Translations under genes and position numbers: made by a program | Notes under the pieces: generated by a model | Databases searched by the model: none | What the model saw: the letters and a program-made list of their open reading frames with translations, nothing else | Told to the model about the DNA's origin: nothing | In this document: in pieces, positions 1 through 6,212 of the stretch | How positions within the stretch are numbered: the stretch's first letter is position 1 | Layout: each line of letters starts with the position of its first letter | Assembly: GCA_040387035.1 (NCBI GenBank) | Contig: JAZKEN010000082.1 | Coordinates: 1-8,706 of the forward strand | Direction: 5' to 3' | Source of the DNA: Methylotenera_A sp040387035 | GTDB lineage: Bacteria > Pseudomonadota > Gammaproteobacteria > Burkholderiales > Methylophilaceae | DNA length: 8,706 nt

Positions 1-1
1 C

Positions 2-742
2 CAGCTTTTACGTTATAGCCGCCATATTCTATTGCCAACAATCGGCTATGAAGGGCAAGAAAAGATCGTTAACAGCCATGCGTTAATCGTAGGGGCTGGC
101 GGTTTAGGGTCGCCAGTGGCTTTATATATGGCGGCTTCGGGTGTGGGTAAGCTGACTATTTGCGATTTTGATACGGTTGATTTAACCAATTTGCAGCGGC
201 AGATTATTCATACCACGCAAAGTGTGGGCATAAACAAAGCGCTTTCTGCGCAGCAATCCATTCAAGCGATTAACCCTGAAATTGTGGTGCAAACGATTCA
301 ACAGAAATCGACTGAAGCAGAATTTGAGCAGTTGGTGAAAAATGCGGATGTGGTAATTGATTGCAGCGATAATTTTGCGACCCGTTATGCACTGAACCGC
401 ATTTGTTTTAGCCTTAAAAAACCACTGGTTTCTGGTGCCGCCATTGGGTTTGAGGGGCAAATTTCAGTATTCGATTTTAGAAACGAAGCCAGTCCCTGTT
501 ACCACTGTTTATACCCTGACACCGGCGGCGATACAGAGATGCGCTGCACTGAAAATGGCGTGTTTGCACCTATCGTGGGGATTATCGGTACCATGCAGGC
601 GGCTGAAGCGCTTAAATCCATTATGCAAATAGGCGAAAGTTTGCAGGGCAGGTTGCTTTTATTGGACGCGATAAGTATGGAATGGCGTACGATTAAACTC
701 AACCGCGATGCGGCTTGCACGGTTTGTGGTGTTAAAGCTTAG
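2..742 (+). CDS. ThiF/MoeB-family sulfur-carrier adenylyltransferase (5' partial)
   Basis: E1-like enzyme that uses ATP to adenylate the C-terminal glycine of a ubiquitin-like sulfur carrier: ThiS in thiamin synthesis or MoaD in molybdopterin synthesis. It acts in the cytoplasm. The frame is open to the left edge, and the first 11 codons read QLLRYSRHILL, the conserved N-terminus of this family. The gene therefore starts just upstream of the window, and the TTG at 32 is an internal leucine codon, not the start. 246 codons are present; E. coli MoeB has 249, so only a few residues are missing. Visible motifs are the nucleotide-binding GAGGLGS (92-112), two zinc-binding pairs, CYHC (497-508) and CTVC (716-727), and the conserved cysteine in RCTENGV (codon 545-547), which aligns with the ThiF/MoeB active-site region. 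No rhodanese domain follows. Sequence alone does not separate ThiF from MoeB. The convergent thiO 7 bp away favours a thiamin role, but one protein may serve both carriers. Confidence 0.93.
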   Translation, partial: QLLRYSRHILLPTIGYEGQEKIVNSHALIVGAGGLGSPVALYMAASGVGKLTICDFDTVDLTNLQRQIIHTTQSVGINKALSAQQSIQAINPEIVVQTIQQKSTEAEFEQLVKNADVVIDCSDNFATRYALNRICFSLKKPLVSGAAIGFEGQISVFDFRNEASPCYHCLYPDTGGDTEMRCTENGVFAPIVGIIGTMQAAEALKSIMQIGESLQGRLLLLDAISMEWRTIKLNRDAACTVCGVKA

Positions 743-749
743 CTCAATA

Positions 750-1763
750 TTAATCACACATTAAACTTGCAATTCGTTGTGCGCTGGCGGGGGCCATGGT
801 GAGGCCGTAGCGAAAGTGGCCGGTATTCAAATAAAGGTTTTGAATGGTTTGGTGCGCAGCGATCGTTGGTAGATTTTCTGGTGTGCCTGGCCGCAAGCCG
901 CTCCAATGTTTGAGTATGCTTGCATTTTTTAAGCCGGGTAAAATCGTTTCGGCTTTTATTTGCAAGGCTAGTTTTACTTCTTCAGTGGTATTTTTATCAA
1001 AACCCACATCTTCCAAGGTGCTGCCAGCCAGCAATAATCCATCTTGCCGTGGCACCAAATAAAAACCGTCTTTATACACAATATGCGCAAGTTTTTCGCT
1101 GGTTTGTTCATACAGCAAAATTTGGCCGCGCATAGGCTTTATATTCAGGTGTTGAGTAGTGCTTTTTAATAGCTCAAAACTCCAGGCGCCAGAGGTGACG
1201 ACAAATTGATCGGCTTCTAAAAATGCACCACTCGTCGTTTGCCAGCTGGTTAGCTGCTCGCATTGTGTAAGGGCTTGCAATTCAGTGTGCTCTAATAATT
1301 CAACGCCATTTTGTATCAGCGCTAAACGTAGTGCCTTTAATAGCTGCGGTGGCCGCACTTGGGCAACGCTTGGTAAAAAAAGGCCTTGCGCATTGGACTG
1401 CACTTCAATATTGTTTTTCAGGCACCAGTCTATAGCCGTCTTTTCATCGCTGGGGGCCAAAATTTGCATACCGCTAGTGATGAATTCGGGGTCGATAGCC
1501 GTTGTTGTGAGTAAGTGCTCACATAAGGCTGGATACATGCTGGCACCAGCAAGGGCTAGCTGATTCACTTCATCTTTATACATCCACGGCAGTAATGGAA
1601 ACAAGATGCCAGCACCCGCCCAGGAAGATTCGCCTGATGTTTGGCTGGCGACTGCATTGCGCTCAACCAAAGTCACTTGGCAGTCACGCTTAGTCAATTC
1701 AAGCGCGGTCAGGCAGCCAACAATGCCGCCACCTACCACCACCACTTTTTTAGTTGCAGCCAA
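750..1763 (-). CDS. thiO: Glycine oxidase ThiO (FAD-dependent)
   Basis: Flavoprotein of the D-amino-acid oxidase/glycine oxidase fold. ThiO oxidises glycine to iminoacetate (dehydroglycine), the precursor used with ThiS-thiocarboxylate and ThiG for the thiamin thiazole ring in the cytoplasm. The 337 residues are near the family norm. An N-terminal Rossmann motif GGGIVG (11-16) follows a beta strand, with E34 at the usual FAD-ribose position. The segment TSGESSWAGAG (42-52) is typical of the family. GLRPGTP (289-295) and GHFRYG (315-320) carry arginines R291 and R318, which match the substrate-carboxylate and active-site arginines of characterised glycine oxidases. The start is a TTG directly after the TAA of the upstream antiporter gene and in its frame, with a weak AGG about 7 nt before it. 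GTG codons at residues 7-9 are alternative starts but leave almost nothing before the FAD strand. Translation is probably coupled to the upstream gene. A related amino-acid oxidase is possible, but the adjacent ThiF-like gene supports ThiO. Confidence 0.87.
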   Translation of the reverse strand: MAATKKVVVVGGGIVGCLTALELTKRDCQVTLVERNAVASQTSGESSWAGAGILFPLLPWMYKDEVNQLALAGASMYPALCEHLLTTTAIDPEFITSGMQILAPSDEKTAIDWCLKNNIEVQSNAQGLFLPSVAQVRPPQLLKALRLALIQNGVELLEHTELQALTQCEQLTSWQTTSGAFLEADQFVVTSGAWSFELLKSTTQHLNIKPMRGQILLYEQTSEKLAHIVYKDGFYLVPRQDGLLLAGSTLEDVGFDKNTTEEVKLALQIKAETILPGLKNASILKHWSGLRPGTPENLPTIAAHQTIQNLYLNTGHFRYGLTMAPASAQRIASLMCD

Positions 1764-3740
1764 TTAACGGCCTGTGAGCAGGAATTTTTCGGTGCTGCTT
1801 AAGTCTGGCGGGCTGCCCAGCAACACCAATATATCGCCTTCATCTATGGCGATGTCTGGGCGTGGCAAAATGTCTTCCAGCATATTGGGGCGACGAATAT
1901 GTTGCAGCTCAACATTAAAGCTAGCAAAATTGATTTCTTTTAAGCGCATGCCTACGCTAAATGCTTCTGGCGTGATTTCTGTTGAATGCAGGCGCACTTG
2001 ATGCGCCTCGGTGATTTCGGTGGCCACATCGGTTAGGCCATGGAAGTAGCCCTGGAACATTTTGTAGCGCTCTTCGCGAAAGCGCCGTATGCGCTTAATC
2101 ACGCGATTTAATGGCACACCCAACAACACCAGGGCGTGCGAAGCCAGCATCAGGCTGCCTTCTAGCACTTCAGGCACCACTTCGGTTGCGCCGGCATCCC
2201 TGAATGTGTCGATATCGGCGTCATCATAGGTGCGCACAATCACCGGCAAATTAGGGTAGCCTTCTTGCGCCACATGCAATACTTTCATGGAGGCGCGCAT
2301 ATCAGAATAGCTGACGATTAGGGCTTTAGCGCGTGCGCCGCCGGCTGCTTCCAATACAAGCCTTCTGCCTGCATCGCCATACATCACGTGCTGACCTGCC
2401 GCTGCGGCGTCATGCACGCGCGTGGGGTCAATATCCAGCGCAATAAAAGGGATGTTTTCTTCTTTTAAAAAGCGGCCTAAATATTGGCCACTGCGGCCAT
2501 AGCCGCAAATAATCACATGGTCTTTTAAGTTTTTGGCCACGCTATCAATGTCATCGACCACCTGACTACTGTTGCGCGTGTAGCTTTTAACCAATTTGCG
2601 CGCAATACGGCCGTTGTATTGAATGATAAATGGTGCCGCTACCATGGATAGTAAGGACGCGGCCAAAACCACTTGCAACTCATCGCCGCCAATCAGGTTT
2701 TGTTCCAAACCCAAGGCTAAAATCACGAAGCTAAATTCACCCGCTTGCGCCAATACCATGCCTGTGCGGATTCCCACGCCAGTTTCGTAGCCAAATAAAC
2801 GGCTTAAACTAGCGATAACCAGTGCCTTAAATAACACAAAACCCACTAAAAGCAACAACACCAGGCCAATATGATTGGCTAGCTGCGTTAGATCCAGCAG
2901 CATGCCCACGCTGATAAAGAACAGGCCAAGCAAGATATCGCGGAAAGACGCAATATCGGATTCCACTTGATAGCGATAACGCGTTTCTGAAATCAGCATG
3001 CCGGCAATAAAAGCGCCTAGGGCGTAGGATAAGCCTGCAATTTTGGTGACCGTTGCCAGTAGCAAAGTCACCATTAATACGTTCATCACAAATAGCTCAC
3101 GTGAGCGTTGTTTAGCCACTAAGCCAAACCAGAAATTGACGATACCTTTGCCGAATTTAAATAATATAAACAGCAGGATAACGGTTTTGAGTAGCGATAT
3201 ACCCAAAATGGTGCCCATATTGCCAGATTGCGCGCCCAAGGCCGGAATCAAGACCAAAATAGGGATCACGGCCAAATCTTGAAACAGCAAAATACCAATA
3301 CTTAAGCGACCGTGGCGCGAATTGAGGTCGACCCGTTCCATGAGCATTTTAGAAACAATGGCGGTAGATGACATGGTCAAGGCGCCACCAACTACAAACG
3401 CGGTAACCGGGCTCAAGCCAGACATCCAGCCGACCAGCATAATCACACCAAGCGTAATTAACACTTGTGCGCCGCCCAATCCAAATAAGGTTTTGCGCAT
3501 GGCATAGAGTTTAGACAGGCTGAACTCTAAGCCGATGCTAAACATCAGAAATACAATACCGAATTCGGCTACATGACGCCCACTTTCAGTGCTGGGTAAC
3601 AAATTTAGGGCGTAAGGTCCAAATAGCACACCAACCAGAAAATACGCGAGCATGGCAGGCAGGCGTAAGGCGCGAAAAAACGCAACAGCCAACACTGAGC
3701 TGGTCAGCAAGAGCAAAACACTGGTTAAAGAATCAAACAT
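1764..3740 (-). CDS. KefB/KefC-type K+/H+ antiporter (CPA2 family, RCK domain)
   Basis: Inner-membrane monovalent cation:proton antiporter of the CPA2 family, 658 residues (E. coli KefB/KefC are about 600-620). Residues 1-380 form a transporter domain with about 12-13 hydrophobic segments, including the conserved FQDLAVIP (153-160) whose Gln/Asp pair (Q154, D155) lies in the ion path. A cytoplasmic loop, VESDIASFRD (259-268), resembles the regulatory loop of KefC. An RCK/TrkA-N Rossmann domain follows (about 407-525), with GYGRSG (413-418), an acidic D436 at the end of the second strand, and GDAG (455-458). A TrkA-C-like domain (about 575-658) ends the protein; E. coli KefC lacks a comparable one. 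The family expels K+ in exchange for protons, gated by ligand binding to RCK; whether glutathione gates this one cannot be told. No kefF/kefG ancillary gene is adjacent. The ATG is the only plausible start: an in-frame stop lies shortly upstream, and no Shine-Dalgarno is visible. thiO follows without a gap. Confidence 0.92.
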   Translation of the reverse strand: MFDSLTSVLLLLTSSVLAVAFFRALRLPAMLAYFLVGVLFGPYALNLLPSTESGRHVAEFGIVFLMFSIGLEFSLSKLYAMRKTLFGLGGAQVLITLGVIMLVGWMSGLSPVTAFVVGGALTMSSTAIVSKMLMERVDLNSRHGRLSIGILLFQDLAVIPILVLIPALGAQSGNMGTILGISLLKTVILLFILFKFGKGIVNFWFGLVAKQRSRELFVMNVLMVTLLLATVTKIAGLSYALGAFIAGMLISETRYRYQVESDIASFRDILLGLFFISVGMLLDLTQLANHIGLVLLLLVGFVLFKALVIASLSRLFGYETGVGIRTGMVLAQAGEFSFVILALGLEQNLIGGDELQVVLAASLLSMVAAPFIIQYNGRIARKLVKSYTRNSSQVVDDIDSVAKNLKDHVIICGYGRSGQYLGRFLKEENIPFIALDIDPTRVHDAAAAGQHVMYGDAGRRLVLEAAGGARAKALIVSYSDMRASMKVLHVAQEGYPNLPVIVRTYDDADIDTFRDAGATEVVPEVLEGSLMLASHALVLLGVPLNRVIKRIRRFREERYKMFQGYFHGLTDVATEITEAHQVRLHSTEITPEAFSVGMRLKEINFASFNVELQHIRRPNMLEDILPRPDIAIDEGDILVLLGSPPDLSSTEKFLLTGR

Positions 3741-3763
3741 GAGAGGTAACTTTTAGTGGCATT

Positions 3764-3779
3764 TAAAAAAGCTTTTTTA
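3764..3779. repeat. Perfect 16-bp AT-rich palindrome
   Basis: The sequence TAAAAAAGCTTTTTTA equals its own reverse complement. It lies 24 bp upstream of the antiporter start codon, probably in its 5' leader or core promoter. Two A/T tracts meeting at a central AGCT would give curved DNA or an operator-like site. As RNA it would form only a weak A-U hairpin with no GC stem, so it does not look like a terminator. The symmetry is seen directly; any function is inference. Confidence 0.5.
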
Positions 3780-3871
3780 TTAGATAACGGTTATTTTAAT
3801 TAGGCTTTGCTTAAATAGGGCAAAAATTGTGCCTACTTTTAATAATTTACTTAAAAACAGCAGTATTTTAC

Positions 3872-3900
3872 TTTATTAGTCATGGTTTCCCTTTTATACT
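3872..3900 (+). promoter_or_regulatory. Candidate sigma-70 promoter for the kdsD-rpoN operon
   Basis: A -10 hexamer TATACT (3895-3900, 5 of 6 to consensus) is preceded at 17 bp by a poor -35, TTTATT (3872-3877). Initiation about 7 nt downstream would fall at about 3907, two bases before the kdsD ATG. This promoter would therefore give a nearly leaderless mRNA, which agrees with the absence of a Shine-Dalgarno before kdsD. An upstream promoter that I could not identify is equally possible. Confidence 0.35.
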
Positions 3901-3908
3901 AATCGATT

Positions 3909-4928
3909 ATGGCACCTACTCTTTTGCAATCAGATCGCGGACATTCAGCCAAGCAGCCAGAGAATCTTTCTACTGTGCAATTGGCGCGCAACGTATTATC
4001 CATAGAAGCGCGTGAAATCACGGCATTGGCTAATCGCCTTGATGCAAATTTTGAAGCAGCGGTCATGCTTATTCTACATTGCCAAGGCCGTGTTGTGGTT
4101 AGCGGTATGGGTAAATCCGGGCATATAGGCGGCAAAATCGCTGCCACCCTTGCCAGCACTGGTACCCCGGCTTTTTTTATGCACCCGGCTGAAGCTAGCC
4201 ACGGTGACTTGGGCATGATTACCGATGGTGATGTGGTGATTGCGCTTTCCAATTCGGGCGAAAGCGATGAGCTGCTGAATATTTTGCCTACCATCAAACG
4301 CTTGGGCGCCAAGGTCATTAGCATCACAGGCGCGCCTAACTCAACACTGGCAAAAGAATCGGATATCCACCTCAGTGCGGAAGTCGCACAAGAAGCCTGT
4401 CCGCTTGGGTTGTCGCCCACGGCCAGCACCACGGCAGCATTGGCGCTGGGTGATGCGCTGGCCGTTTGCGTGTTGGATTTGCGCGATTTTACCGCAGAAG
4501 ATTTTGCCCGCTCACATCCGGGAGGCAGCATTGGCCGAAAATTGCTGACGCGCGTTAAAGATGTGATGCGCATAGGGGAAGCGATTCCCAGTGTGTCAGC
4601 CGATGTTTTATTGTCCGCTGCATTGATTGAGATGACCAATAAAGGTTTGGGCTTAACGGCCGTTGTAAATGCCAGTTTTGAGCCAATCGGTGTATTTACC
4701 GATGGTGATTTACGGCGTGCATTTGCTAACGGTATACATGCCAACACCGCTAAAATTAGCGATGTGATGCACCCTAATCCCAATAGCATTAATGCCAATC
4801 AATTGGCAGTGGAAGCGGTTGAACTGATGGAAAGCAAAAAAATCAATGGCCTGCTAGTGATCAACGATGCGGGCAAGCTGGTTGGTGCATTCAATATGCA
4901 CGATTTATTAAAAGCGAAAGTAGTGTAA
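3909..4928 (+). CDS. kdsD: Arabinose-5-phosphate isomerase KdsD
   Basis: Cytoplasmic sugar isomerase of the KpsF/GutQ family. It converts D-ribulose-5-phosphate to D-arabinose-5-phosphate, the first committed step towards Kdo for the LPS inner core. The 339 residues (E. coli KdsD has 328) hold an SIS domain (about 50-190) and two CBS domains (about 215-275 and 283-339), each opening with a DVM motif. Visible motifs are GMGKSGHIG (66-74), SNSGES (114-119), EACPLGL (162-168), SHPGG (202-206) and TDGDLRR (264-270). By alignment K69, E121, E162 and H203 correspond to the catalytic K59, E111, E152 and H193 reported for E. coli KdsD. The ATG is preceded three codons earlier by an in-frame TAA and has no Shine-Dalgarno; the N-terminus is about 10 residues longer than in E. 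coli, so a later start is conceivable. The stop overlaps the next gene as TAATG, implying translational coupling. First gene of the rightward operon. Confidence 0.97.
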   Translation: MAPTLLQSDRGHSAKQPENLSTVQLARNVLSIEAREITALANRLDANFEAAVMLILHCQGRVVVSGMGKSGHIGGKIAATLASTGTPAFFMHPAEASHGDLGMITDGDVVIALSNSGESDELLNILPTIKRLGAKVISITGAPNSTLAKESDIHLSAEVAQEACPLGLSPTASTTAALALGDALAVCVLDLRDFTAEDFARSHPGGSIGRKLLTRVKDVMRIGEAIPSVSADVLLSAALIEMTNKGLGLTAVVNASFEPIGVFTDGDLRRAFANGIHANTAKISDVMHPNPNSINANQLAVEAVELMESKKINGLLVINDAGKLVGAFNMHDLLKAKVV

Positions 4929-5479
4929 TGGGCGATTTGAATGTAGAAGTATCCACAGAAGTATTAAATCGCGCAAAAAAAATTAAGTTGGTGATTTTTG
5001 ATGTGGATGGTGTGATGACCGATGGCGGTTTAACCATTGGTGACGATGGCCAGGAATATAAAACCTTTAATACGCAAGATGGCCTGGGCATGAAGCTGCT
5101 TAAAAACAGCGGTGTGCAGATGGCGATTATCACCGGGCGCACATCAAACGTGGTCAAGCAACGTTCTGAAAGTACAGGCGTAGTGCATTTTTATCAGGGT
5201 GTAGACGATAAATTAGTCGCGTTTAACGATTTAATCGCGAAGCTGAATATTGCGGCTGACTGTGTCGCTTTTATGGGTGATGATGTGGTGGATATGCCAC
5301 CGATGTTGCGCTGTGGCTTGGCCGTGACGGTGCCTGCCGCGCCGCTATCGGTAAAGAATCGGGCGCATTACATTACGCAAAAGCAGGGTGGCCACGGCGC
5401 GGTGCGCGAATTATGTGAGCTGATTATGCATGCGCAAGATACCTTGAGTGCGCAAATGGCGCCATTTTTTGCTGAATAG
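4928..5479 (+). CDS. kdsC: Kdo-8-phosphate phosphatase KdsC
   Basis: HAD-superfamily phosphatase that hydrolyses 3-deoxy-D-manno-octulosonate 8-phosphate to free Kdo and phosphate in the cytoplasm. This is the step after Kdo-8-phosphate synthase, which is encoded elsewhere. The 183 residues match the usual size of this capless, tetrameric C0-type group. The catalytic motif FDVDGVMTDG carries the nucleophile D25 and the general acid D27. Motif II threonine is in IITGR (67-71), K95 is the motif III lysine, and GDDVVD (117-122) holds the magnesium-binding aspartates. The C-terminal GGHGAVRELCELI segment is the typical KdsC tail that reaches a neighbouring subunit. The start codon overlaps the kdsD stop by one base, so the two consecutive Kdo steps are translationally coupled. 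Nothing is missing or odd. Confidence 0.97.
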   Translation: MGDLNVEVSTEVLNRAKKIKLVIFDVDGVMTDGGLTIGDDGQEYKTFNTQDGLGMKLLKNSGVQMAIITGRTSNVVKQRSESTGVVHFYQGVDDKLVAFNDLIAKLNIAADCVAFMGDDVVDMPPMLRCGLAVTVPAAPLSVKNRAHYITQKQGGHGAVRELCELIMHAQDTLSAQMAPFFAE

Positions 5480-5500
5480 ATAGCGAAAAACTTAAACAGC

Positions 5501-6202
5501 ATGATAAGTCGTTCTGCTTTATTTTTTCCGATTGTGCTCGCTATTATGCTGGCCTTGCTCACCTTTTGGATTAGCCAGACCGTTGAGCAGCAGGGCCCGA
5601 AGCTGGATGGTAGTAACCGGCATGACCCGGATTACACCATGAACAATTTTGTCACCACGCAAACGGACGCGCAGGGCCAGCTGCGCTATATTTTAGCCGC
5701 TGCCGAAATGCTGCATTACCCGGATGACGATAGCACTGTGTTGCAACGTCCACGCTTTACGCAGTACACCGTTAACAAGCCATATACGCAAATTGAAGCG
5801 TTGCGCGGCTATATTTCCAGCAATGGCGAAGAAGTTGAGCTGGTGGATAATGTAAAAGTGGTGCGCCAAGCGTTTGAGGGCAAGGGCGAAATGCAGGTGC
5901 TCACAGAAAAGCTATGGATTTTTCCTAAGCAAGACCTGGTAAAAACCAATGCGCCGGTGACGATTAAACAGGCACCAAAAACGGTGATTACTGCCGTTGG
6001 TATGATTTACGACAAAAAGGCACAAACAGTGACTTTGCTGGACAGGGTAAAGGTGCATTATGAAAGACCGCCAGCCATTCAAGCAAAAAGGGCAGCTAAA
6101 CCGGCAAAAGCCAGTAAAATACAGGCTAAAAAAGTAGCCACCAATCAATCGAACAAAGTAAATGCTGGCATTAAGACTAAACCAGCCATTAAAAAGAAAT
6201 AG
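5501..6202 (+). CDS. lptC: LPS transport protein LptC, with Lys/Ala-rich C-terminal tail
   Basis: Bitopic inner-membrane protein of the Lpt machine. It accepts LPS from the LptB2FG extractor and passes it to LptA. A single N-terminal membrane segment (about 6-25) leads into a periplasmic beta-jellyroll (about 40-188) with typical family features such as MNNF (47-50), a YPDDD stretch (73-77) and the terminal GMIYDKKAQTVTLLDRVKVHYE region (about 167-188). The protein has 233 residues against 191 in E. coli. The excess is mostly a C-terminal tail (189-233) with 12 lysines, 2 arginines, 10 alanines and no acidic residue. That tail looks disordered and strongly basic. The gene begins 21 bp after kdsC with no clear Shine-Dalgarno and ends 10 bp before lptA. 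Identity rests on the fold pattern, the position between kdsC and lptA, and the N-terminal anchor. Confidence 0.93.
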   Translation: MISRSALFFPIVLAIMLALLTFWISQTVEQQGPKLDGSNRHDPDYTMNNFVTTQTDAQGQLRYILAAAEMLHYPDDDSTVLQRPRFTQYTVNKPYTQIEALRGYISSNGEEVELVDNVKVVRQAFEGKGEMQVLTEKLWIFPKQDLVKTNAPVTIKQAPKTVITAVGMIYDKKAQTVTLLDRVKVHYERPPAIQAKRAAKPAKASKIQAKKVATNQSNKVNAGIKTKPAIKKK

Positions 6203-6203
6203 C

Positions 6204-6207
6204 GGAG
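6204..6207 (+). promoter_or_regulatory. Ribosome binding site that fixes the lptA start
   Basis: GGAG lies 5 nt before the ATG at 6213 and just after the lptC stop. It decides against the longer in-frame start at 6162, which would add 17 residues ahead of the signal peptide and overlap lptC. It is the clearest Shine-Dalgarno in the window. Confidence 0.75.
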
Positions 6208-6212
6208 AAACA

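Larger units (their letters stand above)
3741..3908. promoter_or_regulatory. Divergent intergenic region between antiporter and kdsD
   Basis: This 168-bp AT-rich region is the only sizeable non-coding stretch in the window and must hold promoters for both transcription units. It contains a perfect 16-bp palindrome (3764-3779), a smaller imperfect dyad with half-sites GCA/TGC (3820-3832), and a -10-like TATACT near kdsD (3895-3900). A possible leftward -10, TAAAAT on the - strand at 3798-3793, has a TTGCCC 19 bp upstream; the spacing is long, so it is weak. No convincing gene, small RNA or riboswitch was seen. Confidence 0.6.

Noticed and set aside
32..742. Start of the ThiF/MoeB-like gene at the TTG at position 32
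   Set aside because: The same frame is open to the left edge and encodes QLLRYSRHILL immediately upstream, the conserved family N-terminus. The TTG is internal and the gene is cut by the window.
726..759. Possible bidirectional terminator between the convergent adenylyltransferase and thiO genes
   Set aside because: The best stem (about 7 of 10 pairs, AT-rich, no GC core and no T run) is too weak to call, and the stops are only 7 bp apart.
3757..3772. Possible sigma-54 promoter (TGGCA...GC) upstream of kdsD, attractive because rpoN is in the operon
   Set aside because: The GG and GC elements are separated by 11 nt rather than the required 10, and the -12 element is AAGC instead of TTGC.
3827..4015. 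Small hydrophobic + strand frame of 62 codons overlapping the kdsD start
   Set aside because: It overlaps kdsD in another frame and has no Shine-Dalgarno. The hydrophobic residues come from translating the AT-rich intergenic region.
3899..4798. 299-codon open frame on the - strand across kdsD
   Set aside because: It is antisense to a gene with intact catalytic motifs, its product is low-complexity Ser/Ala/Pro-rich with no recognisable domain, and it has no promoter or ribosome site. It is a shadow frame.
6162..6212. Longer lptA start overlapping lptC
   Set aside because: It would add 17 residues before an otherwise perfect signal peptide. The ATG at 6213 has a GGAG ribosome binding site at the right distance.
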